Source of the DNA: Flavobacterium sp. N2038
GTDB taxonomy: Bacteria > Bacteroidota > Bacteroidia > Flavobacteriales > Flavobacteriaceae
Length of the DNA: 64,000 nt
Reading direction: 5' to 3'
NCBI RefSeq assembly: GCF_025947185.1
Contig: NZ_CP110001.1
Location: forward strand, 2,914,001-2,978,000
Position numbers and translations under genes: made by a program. Under the pieces are notes generated by a model. That model ran no database searches and was not told where the DNA came from. It saw only the letters and a list, made by a program, of their open reading frames with translations. Shown in pieces: positions 10,467-19,233 of the stretch (its first letter is position 1; each line of letters opens with the position of its first letter).

Positions 10467-12887
10467 ATGAAAATATCTTACAACTGGTTAAAGCAATTTA
10501 TTAAAACAGACTGGACTTCAGAACAGACTTCAGAATTACTGACGGATTTAGGTCTTGAAGTTGAAGTTGTTGAAAAATACCAATCCATAAAAGGTGGTTT
10601 AGAAGGAATTGTTGTAGGACACGTACTTACTTGCGAAAAACATCCTGATGCAGACAGACTTAGAGTTACAACTGTAAATATTGGTTTAGAAGCTCCGATA
10701 CAAATTGTATGTGGCGCTGCCAATGTTGCGGCAGGTCAAAAAGTTCCGGTTGCAACGATTGGAACTGTTTTATATGATAGCGAAGGAGTTGAATTTACTA
10801 TTAAAAAAGGAAAAATTCGCGGACAGGAAAGTCACGGAATGATTTGTGCTGAAGACGAATTAGGTCTGGGAACAAGTCACGACGGAATTATGGTTCTTGA
10901 TGCTGATCTGGTTCCGGGAACTCCGGCAGCAGAAGTTTTTAAAATTGTAAATGACGAAGTATTCGAAATTGGATTAACTCCAAATCGTGCGGATGCAATG
11001 AGCCATTTTGGAACTGCGCGTGATTTAAGAGCCGGAATGTTGCAGCGTGGAGTAAATATTGAATTGATTACACCATCTGTAAGCAATTTCAGAGTTGACA
11101 TGCGTACGCTTAAAATTGATGTAAATGTCGAGGAACCAACTTTAGCTCCAAGATATTGTGGCGTTACCATTTCGGGCATTACAGTTCAGGAATCTCCTGC
11201 CTGGTTACAAGATCGTCTAAAAGCTATTGGGTTAACTCCAAAAAATAACATTGTCGATGTTACTAATTATGTATTACATGAACTAGGACAGCCTCTACAC
11301 GCTTTTGACGCTGCTAAAATAAACGGAAAAGTTATCGTAAAAACATTAGCTGCAGGAACTAAATTCACCACTTTAGATGACGTAGAAAGAACCTTGCATG
11401 CAGAAGACTTAATGATTTGTGATGAAAAAGGCCCGCTTTGTATTGCAGGTGTTTTTGGCGGAAAAAAATCAGGAGTTACAGAAGGAACAACTTCTATCTT
11501 TTTAGAAAGTGCTTATTTTGATGCTGTAAGCATTCGTAAAACAGCAAAAAGACATCAATTAAACACAGATGCTTCTTTTAGATTTGAAAGAGGAATTGAT
11601 CCAACAATTACAGAATATGCTTTGAAACGTGCAGCTCTATTAATTCAGGAAGTTGCAGGCGGAAAAATAACTTCTGATGTTGTCGAAGTTTATCCTAAAA
11701 AAGTAGAAGACTTTTCTGTGTTATTGAATTTTAGTCATGTTTCTAAAATCATCGGACAGGAAATTCCAAAAGATACGATCAAAAAAATACTAGTTTCTTT
11801 AGATATTAAAGTAAACAGTGTTTCTGATTCCGGTTTAGGATTAACAATCCCTGCTTACCGTGTTGATGTTCAGCGTGAAATTGATGTAATCGAAGAAATC
11901 TTAAGAGTATACGGTTATAACAACATTAATTTCTCTAAAAAATTCAATGCTACGGTGGCTAATTCACCAAGAACGGAGGATTACAAGGTACAAAATGTAA
12001 TTGCATCACAGTTGAATTCACAGGGTTACCATGAAATGATGGCCAACTCTCTAACGACTGCTGCTTACACTAAATTATCTGCTTCTTTAAAAGAAGAACA
12101 TAATGTAACGATGCTAAATCCACTGAGCAGTGATTTATCTACAATGCGCCAATCTTTATTGTTCTCTGGTTTAGAAGCCATATCATACAACATCAATAGA
12201 AAAAATTCTGATTTAAAATTATTTGAATTCGGAAAAACATATCATAAATATCTAAACGGATACGAAGAGCACAAACATTTAACTTTGCTGCTTTCCGGAA
12301 ACAGAAATAAAGAAACCTGGACAAACCCTCAAAAAGCAACAGATTTCTTTTTACTAAAAGGATATGTAAAAGGTATTTTATCTCGCTTGGGCATTGATAA
12401 AATTTCGAATGCTCCGGTTCAGTCAGACATTTTCTCTGAAGGAACAGCAATTTGTTACAACAATGATACTTTGGTAGAAATGGGTGTAGTTAAAAAGTCT
12501 ATCCTGAAACATTTTGGTATTAAGCAAGATGTTTACTATGCCGATTTTAACTGGGATTTAGTTTTAAAAATTATCACCGGAAAAATCAAATACAGTGAAA
12601 TTCCTAAATATCCTGAAGTTCGCAGAGATTTAGCTTTATTAATTGACCAGAGTACAACTTACGAAAGTATCTTTAATCTGGCTAAACAAACAGAAAAATC
12701 ACTTCTAAAAGACATTAATTTATTTGATGTTTACGAAGGAAACAAACTTCCGGAAGGTAAAAAATCGTATGCATTGAGTTTTACGATTCAGGATAACACC
12801 AAAACGCTTACTGATGCTCAGATTGATAAAATCATGTCGAAATTGCAACAAACTTTCGAAACCGAACTTGGAGCAACTTTGAGATAA
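10467..12887 (+). CDS. pheT: Phenylalanine-tRNA ligase beta subunit
   Basis: A full-length 806-residue PheRS beta chain. In order it shows the N-terminal domain, an EMAP/tRNA-binding OB-fold (about 43-150, with GHVLTCEKHPDADRLRVTTV and IVCGAANV), the B3/B4 editing domain (about 210-390), B5 (about 410-480), a catalytic-like core and the C-terminal ferredoxin-like anticodon-binding domain (about 710-806). With the alpha subunit, not in this window, it charges tRNA-Phe and edits Tyr-tRNA-Phe. The ATG at 10467 follows a recognisable promoter, and a strong palindromic terminator follows the stop. It is the clearest housekeeping gene here. Confidence 0.98.
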   Translation: MKISYNWLKQFIKTDWTSEQTSELLTDLGLEVEVVEKYQSIKGGLEGIVVGHVLTCEKHPDADRLRVTTVNIGLEAPIQIVCGAANVAAGQKVPVATIGTVLYDSEGVEFTIKKGKIRGQESHGMICAEDELGLGTSHDGIMVLDADLVPGTPAAEVFKIVNDEVFEIGLTPNRADAMSHFGTARDLRAGMLQRGVNIELITPSVSNFRVDMRTLKIDVNVEEPTLAPRYCGVTISGITVQESPAWLQDRLKAIGLTPKNNIVDVTNYVLHELGQPLHAFDAAKINGKVIVKTLAAGTKFTTLDDVERTLHAEDLMICDEKGPLCIAGVFGGKKSGVTEGTTSIFLESAYFDAVSIRKTAKRHQLNTDASFRFERGIDPTITEYALKRAALLIQEVAGGKITSDVVEVYPKKVEDFSVLLNFSHVSKIIGQEIPKDTIKKILVSLDIKVNSVSDSGLGLTIPAYRVDVQREIDVIEEILRVYGYNNINFSKKFNATVANSPRTEDYKVQNVIASQLNSQGYHEMMANSLTTAAYTKLSASLKEEHNVTMLNPLSSDLSTMRQSLLFSGLEAISYNINRKNSDLKLFEFGKTYHKYLNGYEEHKHLTLLLSGNRNKETWTNPQKATDFFLLKGYVKGILSRLGIDKISNAPVQSDIFSEGTAICYNNDTLVEMGVVKKSILKHFGIKQDVYYADFNWDLVLKIITGKIKYSEIPKYPEVRRDLALLIDQSTTYESIFNLAKQTEKSLLKDINLFDVYEGNKLPEGKKSYALSFTIQDNTKTLTDAQIDKIMSKLQQTFETELGATLR

Positions 12888-12907
12888 AAATGGCTCTTAT
12901 AAAAATC

Positions 12908-12944
12908 AAATCCCAATTCTAAATTTAGAATTGGGATTTTTTTT
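12908..12944. terminator. Bidirectional rho-independent terminator between pheT and apt
   Basis: A perfect 32-base palindrome (12908-12939) is built on CCCAATTCTAAA and its complement, with an A-rich left flank and a T-run to 12944. It lies between the convergent pheT and apt genes and can serve both. Confidence 0.88.
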
Positions 12945-12961
12945 ATTCATTAATTCAGCCC

Positions 12962-13474
12962 TTAATACACCAAAGCAGAAAAAACCGGATACTCCTTAAT
13001 TTTTTCTTTCCCGTTTAAGAAACTCAATTCCATTAAAAAATTGCATTGTACAATTTCGCCACCTAATTTTTCAACCAATTCACAAACTGCTTTTGCAGTG
13101 CCACCTGTTGCCAGAACATCATCGTGAATCAAAACACGATCTCCTTTCTTTATAGCGTCTGTATGCATCTCTAAACTATCTGTACCATATTCGAGTTCAT
13201 ATGACGCAGAAATGGTCTTAAAAGGCAGCTTTTTGGGCTTTCTGACAGGAACAAACCCAGCATTTAATTCCTGAGCCAGTAATACACCAAAGAAAAAGCC
13301 ACGACTCTCTGCTCCTACTACTTTATCAATTTTTTGATCTTTTAATGATTCTGCTAAAATTTTAAGGCATTCTTTTCTTGCAATTGGGTCATTTAAGAGC
13401 GGAGTGATATCTTTAAATAAAATTCCCTCTTTTGGAAAGTCTTGAATATCACGTATATAATTTTCAATCTGCAT
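12962..13474 (-). CDS. apt: Adenine phosphoribosyltransferase
   Basis: The 170-residue protein has the normal APRT length and the PRPP-binding loop VLIHDDVLATGGTAKA in its C-terminal half, preceded by FKDITPLL and VVGAESRGFFFG typical of the family. It converts adenine and PRPP to AMP plus pyrophosphate in purine salvage, in the cytoplasm. The gene stands alone, convergent with pheT and divergent from the tRNA-Arg gene. ATG at 13472-13474. Confidence 0.97.
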   Translation of the reverse strand: MQIENYIRDIQDFPKEGILFKDITPLLNDPIARKECLKILAESLKDQKIDKVVGAESRGFFFGVLLAQELNAGFVPVRKPKKLPFKTISASYELEYGTDSLEMHTDAIKKGDRVLIHDDVLATGGTAKAVCELVEKLGGEIVQCNFLMELSFLNGKEKIKEYPVFSALVY

Positions 13475-13502
13475 TTTTTTTTATTTTTATGTTATTTTTC
13501 TC

Positions 13503-13532
13503 TTGTATATCTCACATTTATGTCTATCTTTG
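13503..13532 (+). promoter_or_regulatory. Promoter of the tRNA-Arg gene (TTG-N19-TATCTTTG)
   Basis: TTG at 13503-13505 and TATCTTTG at 13525-13532 are separated by 19 bases, a near-perfect Bacteroidota sigma-ABfr promoter. Transcription would begin roughly 50 bases before the mature tRNA 5' end. Confidence 0.8.
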
Positions 13533-13588
13533 CACCCGCAATAAGCAATCAACAAAGCTACGAAAAATTAGCTAATTGATAACAAAAA

Positions 13589-13662
13589 GGCCTCGTGGCG
13601 CAACTGAATAGCGCATCTGATTACGGCTCAGAAGGTTACTGGTTTGAATCCAGTCGAGGTCA
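13589..13662 (+). tRNA. tRNA-Arg (anticodon ACG)
   Basis: A complete 74-nt cloverleaf: 7-bp acceptor (one G-U, position 2-71), D stem GCGC/GCGC, anticodon stem TCTGA/TCAGA with loop TTACGGC giving anticodon ACG, and T stem ACTGG/CCAGT. CCA is not encoded. The ACG anticodon needs adenosine deamination by TadA to read CGU, CGC and CGA. The D loop carries A at position 19 instead of the near-invariant G, and the T loop carries T at 56 instead of C, so the elbow pair 19-56 changes from G-C to A-U. A promoter lies upstream and a terminator downstream. Confidence 0.95.
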
Positions 13663-13672
13663 CTTCTTAAGA

Positions 13673-13704
13673 AAACGTTAAAACTTAGGTTTTAGCGTTT
13701 TTTT
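13673..13704 (+). terminator. Terminator after tRNA-Arg
   Basis: A stem pairs AAACGTTAAAAC with GTTTTAGCGTTT (one G-U) around a 4-base loop and is followed by a T-run, starting about 10 bases after the tRNA. Confidence 0.8.
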
Positions 13705-13912
13705 ATGTCCTTTCTACACTATTTAACCATCTTTTACATCTAAAAAAGAGAGATTTGTAAATCCTATCAAGTTAACTCCACTGGACACAAACCACCAGTA
13801 AAACATTGTAAACACTACATTTCTAACAAATCCATTATCTCTATATTAACAATAATTTAAGTTTGTGGAAATTGAAGAAGAGAAGTATTGAGGAAAATAT
13901 CCGACTAATCAT
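13705..13912. other. Intergenic stretch without recognised features
   Basis: Between the tRNA terminator and the minus-strand terminator I see no coding frame of note, no promoter consensus and no repeat. Confidence 0.6.
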
Positions 13913-13948
13913 AAAAAAAAAGAGGCCAGCAACTATGAGCTGACCTCT
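13911..13948 (-). terminator. Terminator of the alpha/beta hydrolase gene
   Basis: Read on the minus strand, AGAGGTCAGC pairs with GCTGGCCTCT (one G-U) around an 8-base loop and is followed by a run of T. It lies 20 bases after the hydrolase stop codon. Confidence 0.82.
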
Positions 13949-13967
13949 GCACATTTTTTAAGTTTTA

Positions 13968-14948
13968 CTAACTAAATAAAGCCTTTTTTAAGCCCAAGGC
14001 AGCTTGTTCAGATGAAAATTTAACCGCATCAATATGATCTAATGGGTTTAACAAACCATAATCATGGATAAATCCGTTAAAGGTTTGAATTGTTGTAGGA
14101 ACACCAGCCTCATCTAACTTACGGGCATAAGCTAATCCTTCATCAAAAAGAATATCATTCTCGGCTAATTGTACTAATGCAGGTGGCAATCCTTTCAATT
14201 TTTCAATTGAAGCACTGAACGGGGTAGCATAGTATTCTTTTCTTTGCTCTAAATCTGTAGTATAGTTATCCCACATCCATTTCATTAAGCTTGCTGTTAA
14301 GAATCTGCCTTCAGCATATTTTTGCCAAGATTCACGTGTAAAATCAGCATCTGTTACTGGCCATAAAAGTAATTGGAATTTTATTTCAGGGCCACCTTTA
14401 TCTTTTGCCATAAGACAAAGTACAGCAGTCATATTTCCGCCAACGCTGTTTCCAGCGGCCGCCATATTTTTACCATCTACTCCTATCTGGTCTCCATTTT
14501 CTGAAACCCATTTTGTAGCCGCATAAATTTGATTAATAGCGGTTGGATATTTAGCTTCAGGCGATGGTGTATAGTCTGTAAAAACTGCTGCTGCCCCACT
14601 ATTTACGACTAAGTCCCTTACCAATCTCCTGTGGGTAGGATAATCCCCTAATATCCATCCACCACCATGTGTAAACATAAATACTGGTAGTTTTTCAGAA
14701 ACTGCATCGGCAGGTTTTACAATATGAATATTTACTGTATAACCATCTTGTATAATTTCTCTTTCGGATTCAACAATATCTGAATAATCAAATTCTACTG
14801 ACTTTTGAGCATCTATCAGTACTTGTCTTGCGTCTTGAGGCGTCATTGTTTCCAATGGTTTGCCACCACTGTTATTTAGAGCATTTAAAAAATCTCTAAT
14901 TTGTAAGAGGATTTGAGGGTCTTTTTCTGCTGGAATTGGTTGTGCCAT
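13968..14948 (-). CDS. Alpha/beta hydrolase (HSL-type esterase)
   Basis: A 326-residue hydrolase of the hormone-sensitive-lipase type. It has the oxyanion motif HGGGW at 94-98, the nucleophile elbow GNSVGG with Ser168, a likely acid in ENDILFDEG (about 265) and a likely catalytic His in GFIHDYG (about 295). There is no signal peptide, so it is cytoplasmic. The substrate is unknown; this family cleaves short-chain esters. It forms its own transcription unit downstream of the dyad motif at 15090-15106, which it shares with the stress genes to its right. Confidence 0.88.
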   Translation of the reverse strand: MAQPIPAEKDPQILLQIRDFLNALNNSGGKPLETMTPQDARQVLIDAQKSVEFDYSDIVESEREIIQDGYTVNIHIVKPADAVSEKLPVFMFTHGGGWILGDYPTHRRLVRDLVVNSGAAAVFTDYTPSPEAKYPTAINQIYAATKWVSENGDQIGVDGKNMAAAGNSVGGNMTAVLCLMAKDKGGPEIKFQLLLWPVTDADFTRESWQKYAEGRFLTASLMKWMWDNYTTDLEQRKEYYATPFSASIEKLKGLPPALVQLAENDILFDEGLAYARKLDEAGVPTTIQTFNGFIHDYGLLNPLDHIDAVKFSSEQAALGLKKALFS

Positions 14949-15089
14949 AAAAGTAAATTTTAATGATTATTATTTTTAAACAAAGTGCTCTAAGTAATTT
15001 TTATTCTTGACTTAGATTTTGATGAAACTTATCACTAACAAATTTCCTGATAAATTGGCAAGATTGTGTAACTGAATCAATTAAGTGTG

Positions 15090-15106
15090 TAACCAAATCT
15101 CTGGTT
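15090..15106. promoter_or_regulatory. Dyad operator, copy 1 (TAACC-N7-TGGTT)
   Basis: TAACC at 15090-15094 and TGGTT at 15102-15106 flank the 7-base centre AAATCTC. The same arrangement, with the same ATCTC centre, recurs at 17831-17847 and 21084-21100. This copy is about 140 bases upstream of the alpha/beta hydrolase start. Confidence 0.6.
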
Positions 15107-15124
15107 GAAATATATATTTGAAAA

Positions 15125-15853
15125 TTAATTTCTTATATATACTTCTTCAAAAGGAACTCTGTATCTTTCTCCCCAGATGCCTTCATTTTCTTTTCTAATT
15201 CCACATGAAACTACCATATTAATTTCGGCACTTTGAGGCAATTTTAAAATTCCCTTTAAAACTTTACTGTCAAAACCTTCTAAAGGACAGGTATCATACC
15301 CTTCGTTAGCCATTGCAATCATAAAAGTTTGAGCTGCCAAAGCACATGATTTATGAACAACTACTCTCATATCATTCTCAGAGACTTCTCTTGTAATAGT
15401 TCTGAATAATCCAATAATCTTTGTTAAAATTATCCTGAAAATTCCAAGTAACCCAAAAAAACGCGAATAGAGTAAAGGCATTATTTTACCATAGTATAAT
15501 TCACGATCCTTAATTCTTTTCTCTTGACGTTCTTGCGGGCTATTCCGGCGAATATTCCCTTTTTCAAAATCTAAAACAAATTTCGCTCTCTTTCGAAATA
15601 AATCTCTTCTGGTTACAAAAATTACAATTTGTGAAGCTGTTGAAGTTGCAGTTTGGTCTAGACAAGCCTTAGATACTTGTTTTAATAATTCTGGTTTTGT
15701 TATATGATGAAACTCCCATAATTGCATATTGGAACTATTTGGAGCCAAAGTTGCCAATTCTAAGCATTCTTTTACCTTTCCTTCATCAATAGGTTTTTCT
15801 TTATCATAAACCCGAACGGAACGTCTAAAATTTAATATTTCAGTTAAATTCAT
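15125..15853 (-). CDS. Nitroreductase family protein
   Basis: A 242-residue FMN-dependent nitroreductase-like flavoprotein from the start MNLTEILNFRRSVRVYD; the ATG at 15871 would add six residues. The N-terminal RRSVRVYD is the FMN phosphate-binding signature. MQLWEFHHITKPELL and ACALAAQ-type segments (here SCALAAQTFMIAMANEGYDTC) are also typical, as is a C-terminal strand ending in ERYRVPFEEV. It would use NAD(P)H to reduce nitro compounds, quinones or enones. An insertion at about 100-155 makes it longer than minimal members. It is the last gene of the minus-strand run and follows the AraC regulator closely. Confidence 0.87.
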   Translation of the reverse strand: MNLTEILNFRRSVRVYDKEKPIDEGKVKECLELATLAPNSSNMQLWEFHHITKPELLKQVSKACLDQTATSTASQIVIFVTRRDLFRKRAKFVLDFEKGNIRRNSPQERQEKRIKDRELYYGKIMPLLYSRFFGLLGIFRIILTKIIGLFRTITREVSENDMRVVVHKSCALAAQTFMIAMANEGYDTCPLEGFDSKVLKGILKLPQSAEINMVVSCGIRKENEGIWGERYRVPFEEVYIRN

Positions 15854-15870
15854 CGTTATTTTAAATAGCA

Positions 15871-16806
15871 TTAATTAAATGATTGTCTGAACTCTAAAGG
15901 CGAAATAGAGGTTCTGTTTTTAAACAAGCGGTGAAAAGACTACGGGTGTTCAAAACCTAAATGATAAGCAATTTCAGAAACTGACAAAGAAGTGGTAGAG
16001 AGCAGTTCTTTTGATTTTTCGATAATTCTATTCTGAATATGCTGTTGAGTTGTTTGTCCTGTGTGAACTCTTAACATATCGCTTAAATAATTAGGACTTA
16101 AGTGTAATTCGTTAGCAACATATTGAACCGTAGGAATGCCATCTTTCTCCAATTTGTCATTTTTGAAATAACCATCAAGTACATTTTCCAATTTACTAAG
16201 TAAATCGTTATTGGCTTTTTTTCTTGTCAAAAACTGACGGTTGTAAAAACGATTGCAATACTTCAGAAGCAAATCGATATTAGACACTAATAAATCCTGA
16301 GTAAATGAATCCATGTTGGCATCAATCTCACTACTGATATTTTCAATTATGTCCATTATCGATTTTTCTTCCTTTTCAGATAGAAATAAAGCTTCACTGG
16401 TTGAATATGAAAAGTAGCCATAGTCTCTAACTATGGCAGCCAAGTTGTATCCCTGCAAAAAATCGGGATGTATTACCGCAACAAATCCTTTAACACCATT
16501 AAGAAGAACATCCTCAAACTGCAATACTTGATGTGGAGCTATAAAGTACATTATGCCCTCATCAAAATCATAATATTGCTGCCCATATTTACATTTGCCT
16601 CCTGCACACTCTTTTTTAAGAGCAACCACATAAAAATCAGTTGTTATGGTGCTTAAAATTGTTTCAGGCTCCAACTTTACATCATCAAAATTAAATACAC
16701 TGATCAACGGATTAGAAGGGCTTTTTAATCCTAAAAATTGATGTAATGCACTTATTGATGAAACTTTTGAAGGAGTTTTCATTTGTTGAAATTCTGACTT
16801 ATACAT
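15871..16806 (-). pseudogene. AraC family regulator with an in-frame TAG near the C-terminus
   Basis: The frame from ATG 16806 (a GTG at 16809 is also open) encodes an AraC regulator and meets TAG at 15940-15942 right after YHLGFEHP. Reading on in the same frame gives SFHRLFKNRTSISPLEFRQ and a natural stop at 15871-15873, exactly what follows HPQ in AraC proteins. The change is CAG (Gln) to TAG. The N-terminal half (1-180) is an effector domain and the first helix-turn-helix (about 215-262, VQYVANELHLSPNYLSDMLR) is intact, but the second recognition helix is lost unless the stop is read through. It lies inside a minus-strand run of redox genes that share a dyad motif and would be their natural regulator. 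The remaining coding quality argues for a recent lesion or an error. Confidence 0.85.
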
Positions 16807-16823
16807 CACTAAGTTACAATTTT

Positions 16824-17756
16824 TTATTTTAATAATTGTTCATTCTTAATTTGTTCGATACCTTGTTTATATGTTGTCACCTGAAAATCAGGAAAACGCT
16901 TTTTAAACTTTGAATCGTCGAATAAATTATCATATTTATATCTTGGAAGTAATTCCTGCAATTCTTTCACTCTTTCATTAAATCTTGCGCCAATTTTAAA
17001 AACAAATTTTGGTACAACTGAATATTGCAATTTTTTTCCATAAATTTTTGATGCCAGATTGATAAACTGATTATAATTTAACATGTTATCATCAATCGGC
17101 AAATGCCAAGTTTGACCGAAAGCATCAGGTGTATTACCAATTAAAGCTGTTGCCCTACTTGCATCTGGTGTCCAAATTAAACTTCTCAATTTATCATCTC
17201 TCAAAGGCACCTTCAATTTTTTATTTTCCTTTATATTATTAAAAATCAAAGTGTTGGTTACACTTTGTGTTTTACCAGGTCCATAAAATTCCGGTGCACG
17301 ACAAATAACCGCTTCGAGTTCACCTGATTCTATTTCTTTCAAAACCATTTCAGCCATTTCTCTTCTTACTTTTCCTTTTCTTCCAACTGGATCGAAAAGG
17401 GTTTCTTCAGTGAGCAAACGACCATCCTGTGGGTACATATAAGTATTGTCAAAAAAAACCAATTTTGTTCCGTTGATTTTACAGGCATCAATGACATTTC
17501 GTAGAATGAGAGGAAATTGTTTTTCCCATAAGTCAGAACTAATAGGAAGCCCTAAAGTAAAATAAGCAATCTCACTTCCTTTTACAGCTTCAATAGCACT
17601 TTTTTTATTAGATAAATCGGCAGAAAATACTATATCTGTATCATTAACTTTCTTTGCTTCTCTGCTTACGATTCTTATCTCTGAAGTATAACTTCTCTTC
17701 AATTCTCTTGCTAATTCTTCGCCAATTTGACCGTTGGCTCCTAATATTACTTGCAT
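16824..17756 (-). CDS. NAD-dependent epimerase/dehydratase family protein (atypical SDR)
   Basis: From the start MQVILGANGQIGEEL the protein is 310 residues. The N-terminal GANGQIG is the NAD(P)-binding GxxGxxG motif of an extended/atypical short-chain dehydrogenase. YMYPQDGRLLTEE near 115 and a mid-protein substrate region follow, with no clear YxxxK catalytic pair, so it may be a NAD(P)H-dependent reductase or a regulator rather than a sugar epimerase. An in-frame start at 17798 would add 14 residues and is unlikely. It is the first gene downstream of the dyad motif at 17831-17847 and is followed by the AraC gene after only about 14 bases. Confidence 0.82.
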   Translation of the reverse strand: MQVILGANGQIGEELARELKRSYTSEIRIVSREAKKVNDTDIVFSADLSNKKSAIEAVKGSEIAYFTLGLPISSDLWEKQFPLILRNVIDACKINGTKLVFFDNTYMYPQDGRLLTEETLFDPVGRKGKVRREMAEMVLKEIESGELEAVICRAPEFYGPGKTQSVTNTLIFNNIKENKKLKVPLRDDKLRSLIWTPDASRATALIGNTPDAFGQTWHLPIDDNMLNYNQFINLASKIYGKKLQYSVVPKFVFKIGARFNERVKELQELLPRYKYDNLFDDSKFKKRFPDFQVTTYKQGIEQIKNEQLLK

Positions 17757-17830
17757 TTTTTTAGTTTTAAATTCTACTACAAAGTTCAGTATTATCATAG
17801 TGATAGACGTAACTCTGTTATGGGTTGTTG

Positions 17831-17847
17831 TAACATTATCTCTGTTA
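17831..17847. promoter_or_regulatory. Dyad operator, copy 2 (TAACA-N7-TGTTA)
   Basis: TAACA and TGTTA flank the centre TTATCTC. Including the flanking G and C it is a 6-bp inverted repeat, the best of the three copies. It overlaps the stop codon of the aldehyde dehydrogenase gene (17845-17847) and lies about 75 bases upstream of the epimerase-like gene. A partial copy (GTAACTCTGTTA, 17809-17820) is next to it. Confidence 0.65.
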
Positions 17848-19206
17848 CATTACCCTTTTTAGCCACTTCATTTTTTTATCTGAATAAGGCGGATATTTCC
17901 AATCGGGTTCGCCCCAAGTTGTTTTCTCTATTACTGATTTTTGATGTGAGAATGTCAAAAATCCGAATTCACCGTGATAATGACCAATCCCGGAATTTCC
18001 AACTCCGCCAAAAGGAAGATAATCACTTGTAATCTGCATCAACGTATCATTGATGCAACCACCACCAAAGGAAACTCTGTTTAGTAGTTTATCTTTCTCA
18101 TCATCATTATTTGTAAAAAGATAGGCTGCCAAAGGTTTTTCTCCATTAATGATTTTTTCAAGAGCTTCATCATAATTTTTAAAGGAAACCACTGGCAAAA
18201 CCGGACCAAAAATTTCTTCCTGCATGACAGCATCATCATACGTTACATTGGTCAGGACTGTGGGCTCAATGTAAAGCATTTCTTCATTATGTTTCCCTCC
18301 ATAAAATATTTTACCAGGAGTAATCAGACTTAATATTCTGTCATAATTTCTTTTATTGATTATACTTGTATAGTGCTCTGCACCATCTATATATCCAGTT
18401 TCTTCAATTTTATCTTTTAACAATTGCAAAAATTTGTCTTTGACGGATTCTTCAACCAGCAAATAATCAGGTGCTATACAAGTTTGACCACCGTTTAAAA
18501 ATTTACCCCAAACGATACGTTTTGCGGCCACTTCTAAATTAGCTGTCTTTGTTACAATAGCGGGCGATTTACCTCCTAATTCTAACGTTACGGGGACCAA
18601 GTTTTTCGCAGCTGCTTCATACACAATCTGCCCTACTTTTGGACTTCCTGTAAAGAAAATTTTGCTCCACCGCAATTTCAATAACTCGGTTGTTTCCGGT
18701 ATGCCGCCTTCAGCAACATACAAATAATTGGAAGGGAAATTAGTATTGATTAATTCCGCCAAAAGGCGCATTGTATTTTCGGGTAATTCACTTGGTTTTA
18801 CAACACAAGTATTTCCGGCTGCAATGGCTGTAATCAAAGGAACTAAAGTCAATTGATAAGGATAGTTCCACGCCCCAATTACCAAAGTTACGCCCAAAGG
18901 GTCTGCATAAATATGGCTGCTTCCGGGTTGTAAACTGAGAGCCGTTTTTACTTTTTTGGGTCTAGCAAGCTTATCTAAATTTTTCAAAAAAAAGTTGATT
19001 TCTTTATGAACTAAATTAAGTTCAGTTAAAAAAGTATCGAAAGTACCTTTGCGAAAATCTTTGTAAATCGCATCGTATAGTTGTTGTTCGTTTCCTTTCA
19101 AAATATCTTTCAACTTTAGTAAAGTTTCCTTTCTAAACGCCACATCTTTTGTTTGATGAGTGTTGAAGAACTCCTTCTGCGATTGAAATATTTTAGCGAA
19201 TTCCAT
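17845..19206 (-). CDS. NAD(P)-dependent aldehyde dehydrogenase (ALDH3 type)
   Basis: A 453-residue enzyme of the class-3 aldehyde dehydrogenase group, shorter than the common 500-residue form. The oxyanion Asn114 lies in GAWNYP, Glu209 in [10 protein letters not shown] and the nucleophile Cys243 in NGGQTCIAPDY; SFGGGCINDTLMQ and LPFGGVGNSG near the C-terminus are ALDH3 hallmarks. It oxidises medium- and long-chain or aromatic aldehydes. It lies 27 bases after the acetoacetate-decarboxylase-like gene. Together with the neighbouring DJ-1 protein and nitroreductase it suggests aldehyde detoxification, which is inference. Confidence 0.93.
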   Translation of the reverse strand: MEFAKIFQSQKEFFNTHQTKDVAFRKETLLKLKDILKGNEQQLYDAIYKDFRKGTFDTFLTELNLVHKEINFFLKNLDKLARPKKVKTALSLQPGSSHIYADPLGVTLVIGAWNYPYQLTLVPLITAIAAGNTCVVKPSELPENTMRLLAELINTNFPSNYLYVAEGGIPETTELLKLRWSKIFFTGSPKVGQIVYEAAAKNLVPVTLELGGKSPAIVTKTANLEVAAKRIVWGKFLNGGQTCIAPDYLLVEESVKDKFLQLLKDKIEETGYIDGAEHYTSIINKRNYDRILSLITPGKIFYGGKHNEEMLYIEPTVLTNVTYDDAVMQEEIFGPVLPVVSFKNYDEALEKIINGEKPLAAYLFTNNDDEKDKLLNRVSFGGGCINDTLMQITSDYLPFGGVGNSGIGHYHGEFGFLTFSHQKSVIEKTTWGEPDWKYPPYSDKKMKWLKRVM

Positions 19207-19233
19207 TTCCTTAATTTTTAAAAATGAGTTGAA

